Shown here: positions 45,809 through 54,788 of the stretch, piece by piece
Numbering within the stretch: the first letter of the stretch is position 1
Layout: every line of letters begins with the position of its first letter
From: UBA2365 sp964594045
GTDB lineage: Bacteria > Bacteroidota > Bacteroidia > Chitinophagales > Saprospiraceae
Reading direction: 5' to 3'
NCBI GenBank assembly: GCA_964594045.1
Contig: CAZQKR010000005.1
Span: 75,427 to 139,426, forward strand
Length of the DNA stretch: 64,000 nt
Program-made: the position numbers and the translations under genes
The notes under the pieces: generated by a model
Told to the model about the DNA's origin: nothing
Database searches by the model: none
Seen by the model: the letters and a program-made list of their open reading frames with translations, nothing else

Positions 45809-46120
45809 TCAAACGCAACTGGTCGGTTTCGGTATTCCTGCAAATAAAGAAGCCAGTTTGAGGGGTCCTTTGGGAAAGAGCTTGTACAATTCTTTAATGT
45901 CAGCGATCCCTGAAGTTCCTACTTTTCTCAGCGTCAGTTGTTCTCCGGCAGCAAATCTTTCCCTGATGTAATTCAGTACTTCAAAATGCTTTTCTGTAAG
46001 TTCGATATCGTACTCTCTGGCCATTTCTTCAGCCATCTCTTTTTTCCATTGGTTCATGTCCGTAAAGAAACCATCTTCAGATACCTGAACCGCAACGCCT
46101 GCAATTGTTTTTTCTGCCAT
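45809..46120 (-). CDS. TusE/DsrC family sulfur relay protein
   Basis: 103 aa, family length. Recognised from VSEDGFFTDMNQWKKEMAEEMA, ELTEKHFEVLNYIRERF and the C-terminal arm FAGIPKPTSCV with the penultimate Cys102. The second arm Cys of true DsrC, about 11 residues upstream, is replaced (KLASLFAG), so it is TusE-like with a single sulfur-carrying Cys. It probably hands sulfur to or from the adjacent DsrE2-like protein. Gaps of 12 and 35 bp to its neighbours indicate one operon. Confidence 0.85.
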   Translation of the reverse strand: MAEKTIAGVAVQVSEDGFFTDMNQWKKEMAEEMAREYDIELTEKHFEVLNYIRERFAAGEQLTLRKVGTSGIADIKELYKLFPKGPLKLASLFAGIPKPTSCV

Positions 46121-46132
46121 AACTATTAAATT

Positions 46133-46807
46133 TTATTTATTATCAATATTTTTTGAAAGATTCTCAAGGAAGGTTGTCAAAAAACCGATTCCCTTCTTCA
46201 TTTCAGGTTTATTCATGACCCTGATGAGTTTCCACACTGAAACCTCCGGAACATTTTTGGTTTCCATTGCTGAGAATATCTGCACTGCATTGTAAATTGA
46301 ACCCATCATTTTGGGCTGGGTCAATTCTTTTATAGTGGTGAGTATCATCACAATATTATCTGCCAGGGCTTTTACATCCTCCGGTTTGAAACCGGTGACA
46401 ATATTGTCAACGATCCTGACCGACTCGCGCGCAAACTCAAAATAACCTTTCCTGTCCAGATCATCAGCGGCCCTTATTGCATCGATGGCAACATCATTGA
46501 GTATAGGACCCAGGTCTTTGATCAGGTCCATCACAGACTCCATAGTCGCCATGAAAGTGCTGAAATGTCTGACATTCCTCAGAAAACTGATCATCAGTTC
46601 TGTTATCTCGGCAGGATCAACTTCCACCTGTCTGACATCCAGTTCTGTTACTGCGGTATTGTAGATATCTTTCCCAACGATGGAAAGATCGCTTACCAGG
46701 TCAGAGACGGTTTCAGTCTGAAGTTTTTGTTGCTGGACAAATTCCAGGATCATATCCAGTTTTCTGTCCAGTGCATCCATTCGTGTTACTAATTGCTGCA
46801 TTTCCAT
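46133..46807 (-). CDS. DUF1641 domain-containing protein
   Basis: 224 aa. An N-terminal coiled coil (MQQLVTRMDALDRKLDMILEFVQQQ) is followed by the DUF1641 block (VDNIVTGFKPEDVKALADNIVMILTTIKELTQPKMM, then KKGIGFLTTFLENL). The family often sits beside sulfide:quinone reductase or formate dehydrogenase genes and may organise complexes at the membrane; no catalytic residues are known. It lies 11 bp downstream of the reductase. Confidence 0.8.
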   Translation of the reverse strand: MEMQQLVTRMDALDRKLDMILEFVQQQKLQTETVSDLVSDLSIVGKDIYNTAVTELDVRQVEVDPAEITELMISFLRNVRHFSTFMATMESVMDLIKDLGPILNDVAIDAIRAADDLDRKGYFEFARESVRIVDNIVTGFKPEDVKALADNIVMILTTIKELTQPKMMGSIYNAVQIFSAMETKNVPEVSVWKLIRVMNKPEMKKGIGFLTTFLENLSKNIDNK

Positions 46808-46818
46808 ATTAAAACATT

Positions 46819-48057
46819 TTAAATGAAAATACGCTTCTTACCTGCCATCGACATTTCAGCTTCTATAGGCATTTCTTTACCTTTCAGCAAAATATGCCAG
46901 TATATCCAGCGGAAAAGGATTTTCCCATAGTGATTCATCTTTGTATTCTTCAGCAACCCAAAAGGTCCGATACCGGGCAATGGAAAGGTTCCGGGCAATG
47001 GTTCAGTTTCATAATTAAAATCAATCAGGGCACCTTTGCCATAACCCGTCTCGATGTAGCAGTTGGCATGGCCGTCAAAATGAGCGGTTAGCGGTCTCCC
47101 TTCGATTGCCGACATCAGATTTTCTGTAAGGATCTCAGCTGCAAAGTGAGCCACAGACCCTGCTTTGGATGTTGGTAAATTAGCTGCATCACCGATCACA
47201 AAAATATTTTCAAATTGTTCGGACTGCAATGTATGCTTGTTGGTCAGCACAAAATTCATGTGGTCACCCAATCCACTGCGGCCGATCATGTCTGCACCCA
47301 TATTGACAGGTACAATGGTCAGCAGATCGAAAGGGATCTCCTGTTCATCGTAGGACCAGATTTTCTTTGCTTCGTTGTCCACTCTTTCCAGGTAAAAATC
47401 CGGTACTACTTTAATATTCTTTTCCTGTAGCAATTCACTGAGCATTTTGGTCGCTACCGGTTTGGTAAAAGCGCCTGCCATTGGCGTAACATAGGTGATA
47501 TTGACTTTGTCACGGATCCCGTTTTTAGCAAAAAATGCTTCTGCCAGGAAAACAAATTCAAGCGGTGCCACCGGGCATTTGTAAGGCAGTTCGGAAATAC
47601 ACATCACGAGATCACCACCTTCCCAGCTTTTGAGTTTTTTCTGAAGGGCTATTGCACCTTCTATAGTATAAAAATCGAAAACATCCTTATACCATAATTT
47701 CTCTTTCAACCCTGTGGTTTCTTCCGGTTTTGTCTGAGTTCCGGTAGCAATGATCAGAAAGTCATAGGGAAGTACCTGACCGTTCTCCAGGTAAACTTTG
47801 GATGTTTCTCCTTCAATCCGGTCAATGCTTTCAAATATGACTTCCACACCGGGAGGAAAAAAGTCGTACTTTGGCTTGGTCACATCCTGCCTGGAATAGA
47901 TCCCGAAAGGAATGAACAAAAAACCCGGCTGATAATAATGGGTTTTAAACTGGTCAACAATGGTGATCTTCCATTCATCATGGTTCAAAAGCCTGTACAT
48001 TTTATTGACCATCATCGTTCCTGCTGTTCCTGCTCCTAAAATCAATAATCTCTTCAT
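46819..48057 (-). CDS. Sulfide:quinone oxidoreductase-like flavoprotein
   Basis: The ATG at 48057 is chosen (412 aa), which places GAGTAG of the FAD site at residues 8-13; the frame runs 42 codons further without homologous content. Second nucleotide-binding strand FLIIATGTQ (100-108) and the FAD-ribityl motif NIFVIGDAANL. The redox Cys pair of SQR fits Cys161 (YKCPVAP) and Cys333 (DGHANCYIETG). It would oxidise sulfide to persulfide or polysulfide and reduce quinone at the inner membrane face. First gene of the SQR-DUF1641-TusE-DsrE operon. Confidence 0.85.
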   Translation of the reverse strand: MKRLLILGAGTAGTMMVNKMYRLLNHDEWKITIVDQFKTHYYQPGFLFIPFGIYSRQDVTKPKYDFFPPGVEVIFESIDRIEGETSKVYLENGQVLPYDFLIIATGTQTKPEETTGLKEKLWYKDVFDFYTIEGAIALQKKLKSWEGGDLVMCISELPYKCPVAPLEFVFLAEAFFAKNGIRDKVNITYVTPMAGAFTKPVATKMLSELLQEKNIKVVPDFYLERVDNEAKKIWSYDEQEIPFDLLTIVPVNMGADMIGRSGLGDHMNFVLTNKHTLQSEQFENIFVIGDAANLPTSKAGSVAHFAAEILTENLMSAIEGRPLTAHFDGHANCYIETGYGKGALIDFNYETEPLPGTFPLPGIGPFGLLKNTKMNHYGKILFRWIYWHILLKGKEMPIEAEMSMAGKKRIFI

Positions 48058-48144
48058 ATATTTGTATTTTAAATTATTGTAGCTTATTTTGATCTGTGAT
48101 AATAACTGATTTTTTTTCCTTTTTAGCCATTGCAGTTTCGACAA

Positions 48145-48152
48145 CAAAAATA
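48145..48152 (-). promoter_or_regulatory. Candidate -7 element (TATTTTTG on minus strand) for the SQR operon
   Basis: TAnnTTTG match 88 bases upstream of the SQR ATG. No ideal TTG, which would fit activation by the regulator bound at 48205-48218, about 60-70 bases upstream. Confidence 0.4.
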
Positions 48153-48204
48153 TGATCAGTACTGTTATAGTAGTATCGAACAAGGATATGATATAGCTCA
48201 GAAC

Positions 48205-48218
48205 ATGATATATATCAC
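48205..48218. promoter_or_regulatory. FNR-type box in the divergent sulfur promoter region
   Basis: ATGAT-ATAT-ATCAC matches the FNR/CRP-family consensus TTGAT-N4-ATCAA at 8 of 10 defined positions; its inner 12 bases are a perfect palindrome. It lies between the SQR operon and the regulator gene, 27 bases before the regulator ATG. Confidence 0.6.
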
Positions 48219-48245
48219 ATCAGTAAAAAAAACCGGACCAGCATA

Positions 48246-48929
48246 ATGAAATGTACCTGTGAAGCATGCTCTTTGAACAAGGCTTTTTTCCGAAGCCTGC
48301 AGGCTGATTCTGTAATGAAGTATTGTGCCTCAAAAAAAGAGTTGACTTTCCCGCCGAAAACAAAAATCATCCGCCAGGGAGAAAAAATCGACAGCTTCAT
48401 TTATCTCAGAACCGGACTGGTAAAACTGGAAAGGTACAATGAGGCTACCAATCAGAATCAGATCATCAGTTTCAATACGCCTTATGACTTTATCAGTATC
48501 ATGGATATTTTTGGTGAAGAACGCTACAGCTATTCCATCACTACACTGACAGAAAGTACTTTTTGTATTTTCAACCTGGAGGATATCAGGGAGCTCATTT
48601 TGAAGAACGGCTCATTCGCATTGAGTATCATTGAGATTCAGGCTAATGGGATGAAAAAGATCATCAACAACCTTTTAGTGGTCATTGAAAAAAGACTGTA
48701 CGGGAAAGTTGCGTTTTTGCTGCTCTATTTTGCTGAAAAAGTATTCAATTCTGATGAGTTTGAATTACCCGTTTCGCGGAAAGAAATGTCAGAACACCTT
48801 GGTTTGAGCACTGAAACGATCATCAGAACGCTGTCTGAATTCAGATCCGATAAAATCATCAAGGTTTTTGGCAAAACCATTGAAATCCTGGATAAGGATA
48901 AACTCAGATATATAGCAGAAAACCACTGA
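48246..48929 (+). CDS. Crp/Fnr family regulator with FNR-like cysteines
   Basis: 227 aa. Cyclic-nucleotide-binding-type jelly roll (KTKIIRQGEKIDSFIYLRTGLVKL), dimerisation helix (about 130-165) and C-terminal winged helix (PVSRKEMSEHLGLSTETIIRTLSEF). N-terminal Cys3, Cys5 and Cys8, plus Cys107 in TESTFCIFNL, which aligns with the internal FNR ligand (TSMVCEIPF). An oxygen- or NO-sensitive iron-sulfur cluster is therefore plausible. The recognition helix keeps the Glu and Arg of FNR (ETIIR versus ETISR), in line with the TGAT/ATCA box just upstream. It probably controls both sulfur arms and itself. Confidence 0.85.
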   Translation: MKCTCEACSLNKAFFRSLQADSVMKYCASKKELTFPPKTKIIRQGEKIDSFIYLRTGLVKLERYNEATNQNQIISFNTPYDFISIMDIFGEERYSYSITTLTESTFCIFNLEDIRELILKNGSFALSIIEIQANGMKKIINNLLVVIEKRLYGKVAFLLLYFAEKVFNSDEFELPVSRKEMSEHLGLSTETIIRTLSEFRSDKIIKVFGKTIEILDKDKLRYIAENH

Positions 48930-49139
48930 TTGAATTCACTTTCCAAGGCATCAACATTAACGGAAATTCTAAGCTCAGGATCCCTTATGTCATGATGTTT
49001 CCTTATTTTTATTTATTCTAAACATAAATATCATACAAGACAAATAATAAAGTTCATATATTTTTAAATAAATAAAAATACATTCAGTTTTGCCTTCGAT
49101 TACAAAAAGATGAGTTCTTAAAATTAATTGATTTAAGCG

Positions 49140-51386
49140 ATGAAAACTAATCGAAGGCAATTTATCAAAATTGGCGCTATTGGAACAGGAGGACTTGCGG
49201 TGGCTGCGACCACCAACAACTGGGCTTATGCAGCTGATGTAGTTAAAAAAATCGCTGCAGGTGATACGGCAGGTGAAAGAACCCCGACATATTGTGAGGT
49301 TTGTTTCTGGCAATGCGCAGGCTGGGTGTATAAAGATGAGTTTGGCGAAATTCAAAAAGTCATCGGTAACGAAGATGATCCCCACTGCAACGGTCGTTTC
49401 TGCCCCCGTGGAACCGGCGGTGTAGGTCAATTCCATGATGAAGACAGATTGAAAACGCCACTGCTCAGAACAAAAGAAAACGGTAAAGACGTCTTCAAAG
49501 CAGTTGACTGGGACGAAGCACTGGATTTCATCGCTGCTAAAATGAAGGATATTGCCGTAAACCACGGCCCTGAATGTATCGCACTGTTCACACACGGTTC
49601 AGGCGGTTCACATTTTGGACACATGCTGAAAGCTTTTGGCTCGCAATCCATCACGGCACCATCCTTTGCGCAATGCAGGGGCCCAAGGGAAGTCGGATTC
49701 CTGACCACATTCGGAGATATCATTTATTCACCTGAGCGAACGGATATCAGAGACACAAAATGCCTGGTGCTCATTGGCTCACACATCGGTGAAAATATGC
49801 ATAATGGTCAGATCCAGGAAATGTCAGATGCCATTGATAAGGGTGCAACGATCATCACAGTGGATCCGCGATACTCCACAGCCGCCAGCAAATCAAAATA
49901 CTGGTTGCCGATCAAGCCATCAACAGATATGGCCCTTCTATTGGCCTGGATGAATGTCCTCATCGAAAATGGCTGGTATGATAAGGATTACGTAGAAAGA
50001 TACACTTTTGGTTTTGAAGAACTCAGGGAACATGTAAAGCCTTATACTCCTGAATGGGCTTACGGCATCACCACCATAGACCCGAATGTGATCCGCAAAA
50101 CCGCCAGGGAAATGTATGATGCTTCTCCTGCCGTGATCATTCATCCCGGACGCCATGTAACCTGGTACGGTGATGACACTCAAAGATTAAGGGCAGTGGC
50201 CATTCTGAATGCCCTGCTTGGATCCTGGGGTCGCCGCGGGGGATTCTATAACCCGGAAAAAGCTCATGTTCCTGATTTTCCCGTACCGGAATTCCCCACG
50301 CCAAAAAGAATGCCCATGGAGGCATATCAGGGAAAATATAACCTGGCCAACGAGGTGGTCAGTAACGGGATCTGCGATGCAACCATTCCAACACCGGACA
50401 AAAGCTGTAATTTTAAAATGTGGCTCGTAAACGGGACAAACCTGATGGCAGCTTTGCCTGACCAGAAACAAACCATTGAAGCCATTAATTCTCTTGAATT
50501 ACTGGTTGTAGTGGACACCATGCCCGTTGAGATCACCGGATATGCAGATGTGGTACTGCCTGAATGCACCTATTTTGAAAGATATGATATGCTGAGAAAA
50601 TCCCCTCACAGGGAACCGAATATCGCCATAAGAGTACCAGCCACTGAACCCAGATACAACTCAAAACCAGCTGACTGGATCGCTAAAAAACTGGCTGAAA
50701 AACTTGGTCTCGGTGCTTATTTTCCATGGAAGGACATGCCCGAATATCTGGATTGGCAACTGAAGCAGATTGGTTCTTCGCTTGAGGAAATGAAGAGGAT
50801 CGGTGTAAAAAAATTCCCCCGAACCTATGATGATCTTTATTTTGCCCCCGGGGAAGAAGTGAGTTTCAACACCAATTCAGGTAAAATTGAGTTATACTCT
50901 ACAGACATGGAAGCAGAAGGTTTCGATCCCCTACCCGTTTACACACCCCACGAAGAACCTGCCGAAGGTTTTTACAGACTCATTTATGGAAGGGCGCCTA
51001 TGCATACGTTCAGCAGAACTGCGAACAATCCCAACCTGACAGACCTGATGGATGAGAATACCCTATGGGTCAACCCCAAAGTTGCCAATCTCTGGGGATT
51101 GAAAACCGGCCAGGAGGTAAAACTGCGCAACCAGGACGGGGTGATCTCTACTTTTGCCATCAAGGTCAGGGTCACAGAACGGATTAGATGGGACAGCGTA
51201 TATATGGTGCATGGTTTTGGGCATAACAATAAAAAACTTTCAAGAGCGCATGGACGGGGGATCAATGACACCGAACTGATCACCAATGTAAAGGTTGACC
51301 CTGTAATGGGCGGCACCGGAATGAGGAGCAATTTTGTGACCTTTGTAACAGATATTTTTTCAACTGAAAATGAATTGAAGTCATGA
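49140..51386 (+). CDS. psrA: Polysulfide/thiosulfate reductase molybdopterin subunit (PsrA/PhsA-like)
   Basis: 748 aa. Tat signal NRRQFIK at the N-terminus, so it is exported folded. A 4Fe-4S site is at Cys52, Cys55, Cys59 and Cys88 (YCEVCFWQCAGW ... GRFCPRG). The likely Mo-ligating Cys179 is in SFAQCRGPREVG. Molybdopterin oxidoreductase and dinucleotide-binding domains follow (VNPKVANLWGLKTGQEVKLRN near the end). With PsrB and PsrC it forms a periplasmic, quinol-fed reductase of polysulfide or thiosulfate; tetrathionate or arsenate cannot be ruled out from sequence, but sulfur-handling neighbours favour the first. ATGA overlap with psrB. Confidence 0.85.
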   Translation: MKTNRRQFIKIGAIGTGGLAVAATTNNWAYAADVVKKIAAGDTAGERTPTYCEVCFWQCAGWVYKDEFGEIQKVIGNEDDPHCNGRFCPRGTGGVGQFHDEDRLKTPLLRTKENGKDVFKAVDWDEALDFIAAKMKDIAVNHGPECIALFTHGSGGSHFGHMLKAFGSQSITAPSFAQCRGPREVGFLTTFGDIIYSPERTDIRDTKCLVLIGSHIGENMHNGQIQEMSDAIDKGATIITVDPRYSTAASKSKYWLPIKPSTDMALLLAWMNVLIENGWYDKDYVERYTFGFEELREHVKPYTPEWAYGITTIDPNVIRKTAREMYDASPAVIIHPGRHVTWYGDDTQRLRAVAILNALLGSWGRRGGFYNPEKAHVPDFPVPEFPTPKRMPMEAYQGKYNLANEVVSNGICDATIPTPDKSCNFKMWLVNGTNLMAALPDQKQTIEAINSLELLVVVDTMPVEITGYADVVLPECTYFERYDMLRKSPHREPNIAIRVPATEPRYNSKPADWIAKKLAEKLGLGAYFPWKDMPEYLDWQLKQIGSSLEEMKRIGVKKFPRTYDDLYFAPGEEVSFNTNSGKIELYSTDMEAEGFDPLPVYTPHEEPAEGFYRLIYGRAPMHTFSRTANNPNLTDLMDENTLWVNPKVANLWGLKTGQEVKLRNQDGVISTFAIKVRVTERIRWDSVYMVHGFGHNNKKLSRAHGRGINDTELITNVKVDPVMGGTGMRSNFVTFVTDIFSTENELKS

Positions 51387-51919
51387 GATACGCAATGGCT
51401 GTTGATACCAGAAAATGTGTTGGTTGCAGTGACTGTGTAGTCGCCTGCCAAACTGAAAACAAAGTACCTATCGGATATTGCAGGGATTGGATCGTAGAGG
51501 TGATGGATGGCACGTACCCTCAGCTGGAAATCGAGATCCGGTCTGAAAGGTGCAATCACTGCGAGAATTCTCCATGTGTGCGTTGCTGCCCGACCGGTGC
51601 CAGTCATTATTCGGACGGAGGAGTGGTCCTTGTAACGCCCCATCAATGCATCGGTTGCGGTGCATGTATTGCGAGCTGTCCTTATGATGCCCGATATCCG
51701 CACCCGGATGGATATGTGGACAAGTGTACATTTTGCCTGGACAACAGGGTTAAAAAAGGGCTGGAACCTGCCTGCGTCAGTGTTTGTCCCACAAAATGCA
51801 TGTATTTTGGTGATCTGGATGATCCCAACAGCCCGGTTTCGAAAGTGCTCAAAAAGCGTAAATATAAAACGCTCATACCTGAAGCAGGGACTAAACCGCA
51901 TTTATATTTTCTTATTTAA
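51383..51919 (+). CDS. psrB: 4Fe-4S ferredoxin-type electron-transfer subunit (PsrB-like)
   Basis: 178 aa. Four cysteine groups bind four clusters: CVGCSDCVVAC, CNHCENSPCVRCCP, CIGCGACIASCP and CTFCLDNRVKKG followed by ACVSVCP. It passes electrons between the PsrC quinol site and the molybdenum subunit. No own signal peptide, as expected if it is exported bound to PsrA. Its ATG overlaps the psrA stop codon. Confidence 0.9.
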   Translation: MRYAMAVDTRKCVGCSDCVVACQTENKVPIGYCRDWIVEVMDGTYPQLEIEIRSERCNHCENSPCVRCCPTGASHYSDGGVVLVTPHQCIGCGACIASCPYDARYPHPDGYVDKCTFCLDNRVKKGLEPACVSVCPTKCMYFGDLDDPNSPVSKVLKKRKYKTLIPEAGTKPHLYFLI

Positions 51920-51936
51920 CCCTGGAAAATTGCGAT

Positions 51937-52878
51937 ATGAAAGAAGAAATCATCATCAGTGGAAGGATGAACCAGTTTATTGACCCTTACCTTCAGATCT
52001 GGCACTGGCATATTCCGTTATATCTGTTCCTGGGAGGACTTTCGGCAGGTATTTTGTTTTTTGCAGCATATTATACCATCATCGGAAAAGCTGACAAATA
52101 TCCTGCCGCTGTCAAAACAGCACCATTCCTCACACCTTTTCTTTTGATCGTAGGCTTGCTCGCACTGTTGCTGGATTTAAAACACAAAACCTATTTTTGG
52201 CGGCTGTATACCACGATCAGGATCGAATCTCCGATGTCATGGGGCGCATGGACACTGATGGTTGTCACTCCTTTATCTTTTGTATGGTGCGCACTGAATA
52301 TTAAAACCATATTTCCGAAATGGGACTGGAAATATAAATTTCTTTGGGATCTTGAGGCATTTTTCCGCAGGCATCTGATCACGATTTCATGGATACTGCT
52401 CATTTTCTCACTTATACTGGGCGTGTATACGGGTATCCTGTTTTCTGCTTTCAATGCCAGACCGTTGTGGAATACTTCAATCCTGGGTCCGTTGTTTTTG
52501 ACCTCGGGGCTCTCAACAGGTGCTGCAGCGATCGTTTTGCTTAGCCGGGATCCCGAAGAAAGGAAAAACTTTGCACGTATTGATATTATGTTGATCGGAA
52601 TTGAAATTTTTCTGATCATACACATGTTCATGGGATTCCTGGCAAGCACACAGGTACACATAGAAGCAGCAGAACTTTTTTTAGGAGGACCTTATACAAC
52701 ACCTTTCTGGCTTTTCGTGTTCACTTTGGGCCTGGTTGTTCCTGCCGTCCTCGAGATACTGGAACTGCGAAAATACCACTTGCCTTATTGGATCGCACCT
52801 GTCCTGGTCATTATGGGCGGACTGATTTTCAGGTTCATTATGGCATATGCCGGACAGGCCAGCAGATGGTTATATTGA
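51937..52878 (+). CDS. psrC: NrfD/PsrC-type quinol-oxidising membrane subunit
   Basis: 313 aa with eight membrane helices, starting with WHWHIPLYLFLGGLSAG, the NrfD family hallmark, and including TYFWRLYTTIRIESPMSWGAW near helices 2-3. It anchors PsrAB and oxidises menaquinol. Gap of 17 bp after psrB. No haem-binding His pairs are needed in this family. Confidence 0.9.
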   Translation: MKEEIIISGRMNQFIDPYLQIWHWHIPLYLFLGGLSAGILFFAAYYTIIGKADKYPAAVKTAPFLTPFLLIVGLLALLLDLKHKTYFWRLYTTIRIESPMSWGAWTLMVVTPLSFVWCALNIKTIFPKWDWKYKFLWDLEAFFRRHLITISWILLIFSLILGVYTGILFSAFNARPLWNTSILGPLFLTSGLSTGAAAIVLLSRDPEERKNFARIDIMLIGIEIFLIIHMFMGFLASTQVHIEAAELFLGGPYTTPFWLFVFTLGLVVPAVLEILELRKYHLPYWIAPVLVIMGGLIFRFIMAYAGQASRWLY

Positions 52879-52910
52879 AATAATTGTTCATTTAAAACAT
52901 AGAATAAAAA

Positions 52911-53435
52911 ATGGAAAATACGAAGCGGAAAAACTATATGAACCCTTACCTTGCCGGAATACTGCTTGGATTGGTGGTCCTTGCTGCAAATTTTGTGTCC
53001 GGCAGGGGCGTTGGTGCGAGCGGAGCCATTAAAAGTGCCATTGTTTCAGGAGTTGAAACGGTTGCACCGGCTCATGCGGAAAGCAATAAATTCTATGACA
53101 ATTACATCAAGGCAAATGATGGGAAACCATTGAGCAACTGGCTGGTCTTTCAAATGCTGGGTGTAGTGGTTGGCGCATTCGTTTCAGGTGTCATTTCGCG
53201 GAGACTGACTTGGAAAATTGAACACAATCCAAAAATCCGGTCCAGGACCAGGCTGATTTTCGCACTGATTGGCGGAATATTATTCGGTCTGGGTTCACAG
53301 TTGGGAAGAGGCTGTACCAGTGGTTCAGCACTCAGCGGAATGGCCGTACTGTCACTGGGCGGTTTTATATCGATGGCAGCAATTTTTGGTACGGCTTTTA
53401 TGCTGGCCTATTTTTTCAGGAAACTTTGGATTTAA
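52911..53435 (+). CDS. YeeE/YedE family transporter, first half
   Basis: 174 aa with four helices. The motif QLGRGCTSGSALSG (about 125-138) with its Cys is the conserved YeeE/YedE (Sulf_transp) signature. The family moves thiosulfate or selenium/sulfur compounds through the inner membrane by Cys-assisted transfer. It is half the size of E. coli TsuA. The second half is the next gene, so the two probably assemble as a heterodimer. The loop at about 45-70 (VETVAPAHAESNKFYDNYIKA) would be extracytoplasmic. Confidence 0.85.
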   Translation: MENTKRKNYMNPYLAGILLGLVVLAANFVSGRGVGASGAIKSAIVSGVETVAPAHAESNKFYDNYIKANDGKPLSNWLVFQMLGVVVGAFVSGVISRRLTWKIEHNPKIRSRTRLIFALIGGILFGLGSQLGRGCTSGSALSGMAVLSLGGFISMAAIFGTAFMLAYFFRKLWI

Positions 53436-53455
53436 ACCATAAAAAACTTTAAGAT

Positions 53456-54046
53456 ATGGGACCTTTAGCAATAAATGAATTGATCACAGAAAACACCAAT
53501 CTGCTTCTGGCATTTTTTATCGGTATCGCATTTGGTTTTGTGCTTGAACAGGGCGGCTTTTCATCCAGCAGAAAACTGGCAGGCGTATTTTACGGTTATG
53601 ACACCGTCGTACTCAAAGTGTTTTTCACCGGTGCAATTACCGCCATGCTGGGACTGCTTTTTTTCAGCCTGTTTGGCTGGATTGACATGGAACTTGTATA
53701 CATCAATGAAACTTTTCTGTGGTCAGCCATCGTCGGAGGCGTCATCATGGGAGCCGGATTTATCATGGGTGGCTATTGCCCGGGAACGAGTTTCTGTGGT
53801 GCAGCCATCGGAAAGATCGATGCCATGATTTTCATTGTAGGCTTGTTCATCGGTATTTTTGCTTTCGGTGAAGCATTTTCCTTACTTGAACCTCTTTTCA
53901 TGGCAAAAGACATGGGAAGCCCCAAAATCTCAGAATTTTTCGGAATTTCTGAGGGCTTTTTGGTACTGATCGTGATCATTGCTGCCATTTTGATGTTCTG
54001 GATAGGTGAATGGGCAGAAAAAAAATTCCCCAGAGAAGAGTACTGA
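53456..54046 (+). CDS. YeeE/YedE family transporter, second half
   Basis: 196 aa, five helices. FVLEQGGFSSSRKLAGVFYG and MGGYCPGTSFCGAAIGKIDA are the second-half YeeE/YedE signatures, with Cys in both C-P-G and F-C-G positions. Partner of the preceding gene (20-bp gap). Its place after psrABC suggests import of thiosulfate or a related sulfur acceptor, or sulfur export. Confidence 0.85.
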   Translation: MGPLAINELITENTNLLLAFFIGIAFGFVLEQGGFSSSRKLAGVFYGYDTVVLKVFFTGAITAMLGLLFFSLFGWIDMELVYINETFLWSAIVGGVIMGAGFIMGGYCPGTSFCGAAIGKIDAMIFIVGLFIGIFAFGEAFSLLEPLFMAKDMGSPKISEFFGISEGFLVLIVIIAAILMFWIGEWAEKKFPREEY

Positions 54047-54122
54047 CCCATCATCATTTTCAGGAATATTTCAGTAAATAGTATAATTTACCTTAAATAC
54101 AAATTCGTTTTAAACAGGTATC

Positions 54123-54767
54123 ATGAAAAATTTTACATTTTCTCCAAGGCAACTGCTCTCTATCGGGATCATCTTTTTGGGGGTGATCATTGCCGCAGTG
54201 CCCAAAAATACAACCATCCCCTTCAAACTGACTGCTGAACAGATCCTCGAGGAACTCAAAAGCGGCACACAGTATGTACCGGCTGACCTGGTTGCCCAAA
54301 TGATCGTCGAGAAAGATCCTACACTTCAACTCATCGATGTCAGGCCTCAGTCAGAATTTGAGAAATTTCATCTGCCCGGCGCGATCAATGTGCCCCTGGA
54401 TAATATACTGGCAGAAAATTTTACGGATCTGCTCAACCAGGATGTGATGACCAATGTGCTTTATGCCAACGGAAGTACGCGTGCCAATGAAGCCTGGATG
54501 CTGCTCAGACAACTGGGTTATGAGAACAATTATGTGCTTACAGGTGGATTGAATTACTGGTTTGAGGCCATTCTCAATCCACAGGCGCCACCATCAACCA
54601 GCGCTGATGATGAATTGGCAAAATATGATTTTCGGAAAGGCGCAAGCCAGGCATTGGGTGGTGGCAGCATCGTACCCGGCGCATCAGCGGCACCTGCAGG
54701 AAAATCTGCGGTTCCTAAACCTAAAATTCAGGGTAAAAAGAAAGCCGTGAAAGGAGGCTGCTCTTAA
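54123..54767 (+). CDS. Membrane-anchored rhodanese-like protein lacking the catalytic cysteine
   Basis: 214 aa. N-terminal helix (LLSIGIIFLGVIIAAVP) anchors or exports it. Rhodanese domain at about 45-155: LQLIDVRPQSEFEKFHLPGAINVPLD, then the active-site loop VLYANGSTRANEAW, where the usual Cys of CxxGxR is Ala (codon gcc). The domain end GYENNYVLTGGLNYWFEAI is normal. A low-complexity tail is rich in Ala, Lys and Pro and ends KGGCS, so one Cys lies two residues from the C-terminus. Possibly the tail Cys carries sulfur in place of the loop. Last gene of the psr arm. Confidence 0.8.
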   Translation: MKNFTFSPRQLLSIGIIFLGVIIAAVPKNTTIPFKLTAEQILEELKSGTQYVPADLVAQMIVEKDPTLQLIDVRPQSEFEKFHLPGAINVPLDNILAENFTDLLNQDVMTNVLYANGSTRANEAWMLLRQLGYENNYVLTGGLNYWFEAILNPQAPPSTSADDELAKYDFRKGASQALGGGSIVPGASAAPAGKSAVPKPKIQGKKKAVKGGCS

Positions 54768-54788
54768 TTTAAGTATCGTATCAGCATT

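Noticed and set aside
48089..48102. Second FNR-like site TTGAT-CTGT-GATAA upstream of the SQR gene
   Set aside because: The second half-site is poor and it would lie downstream of the promoter candidate; likely chance.
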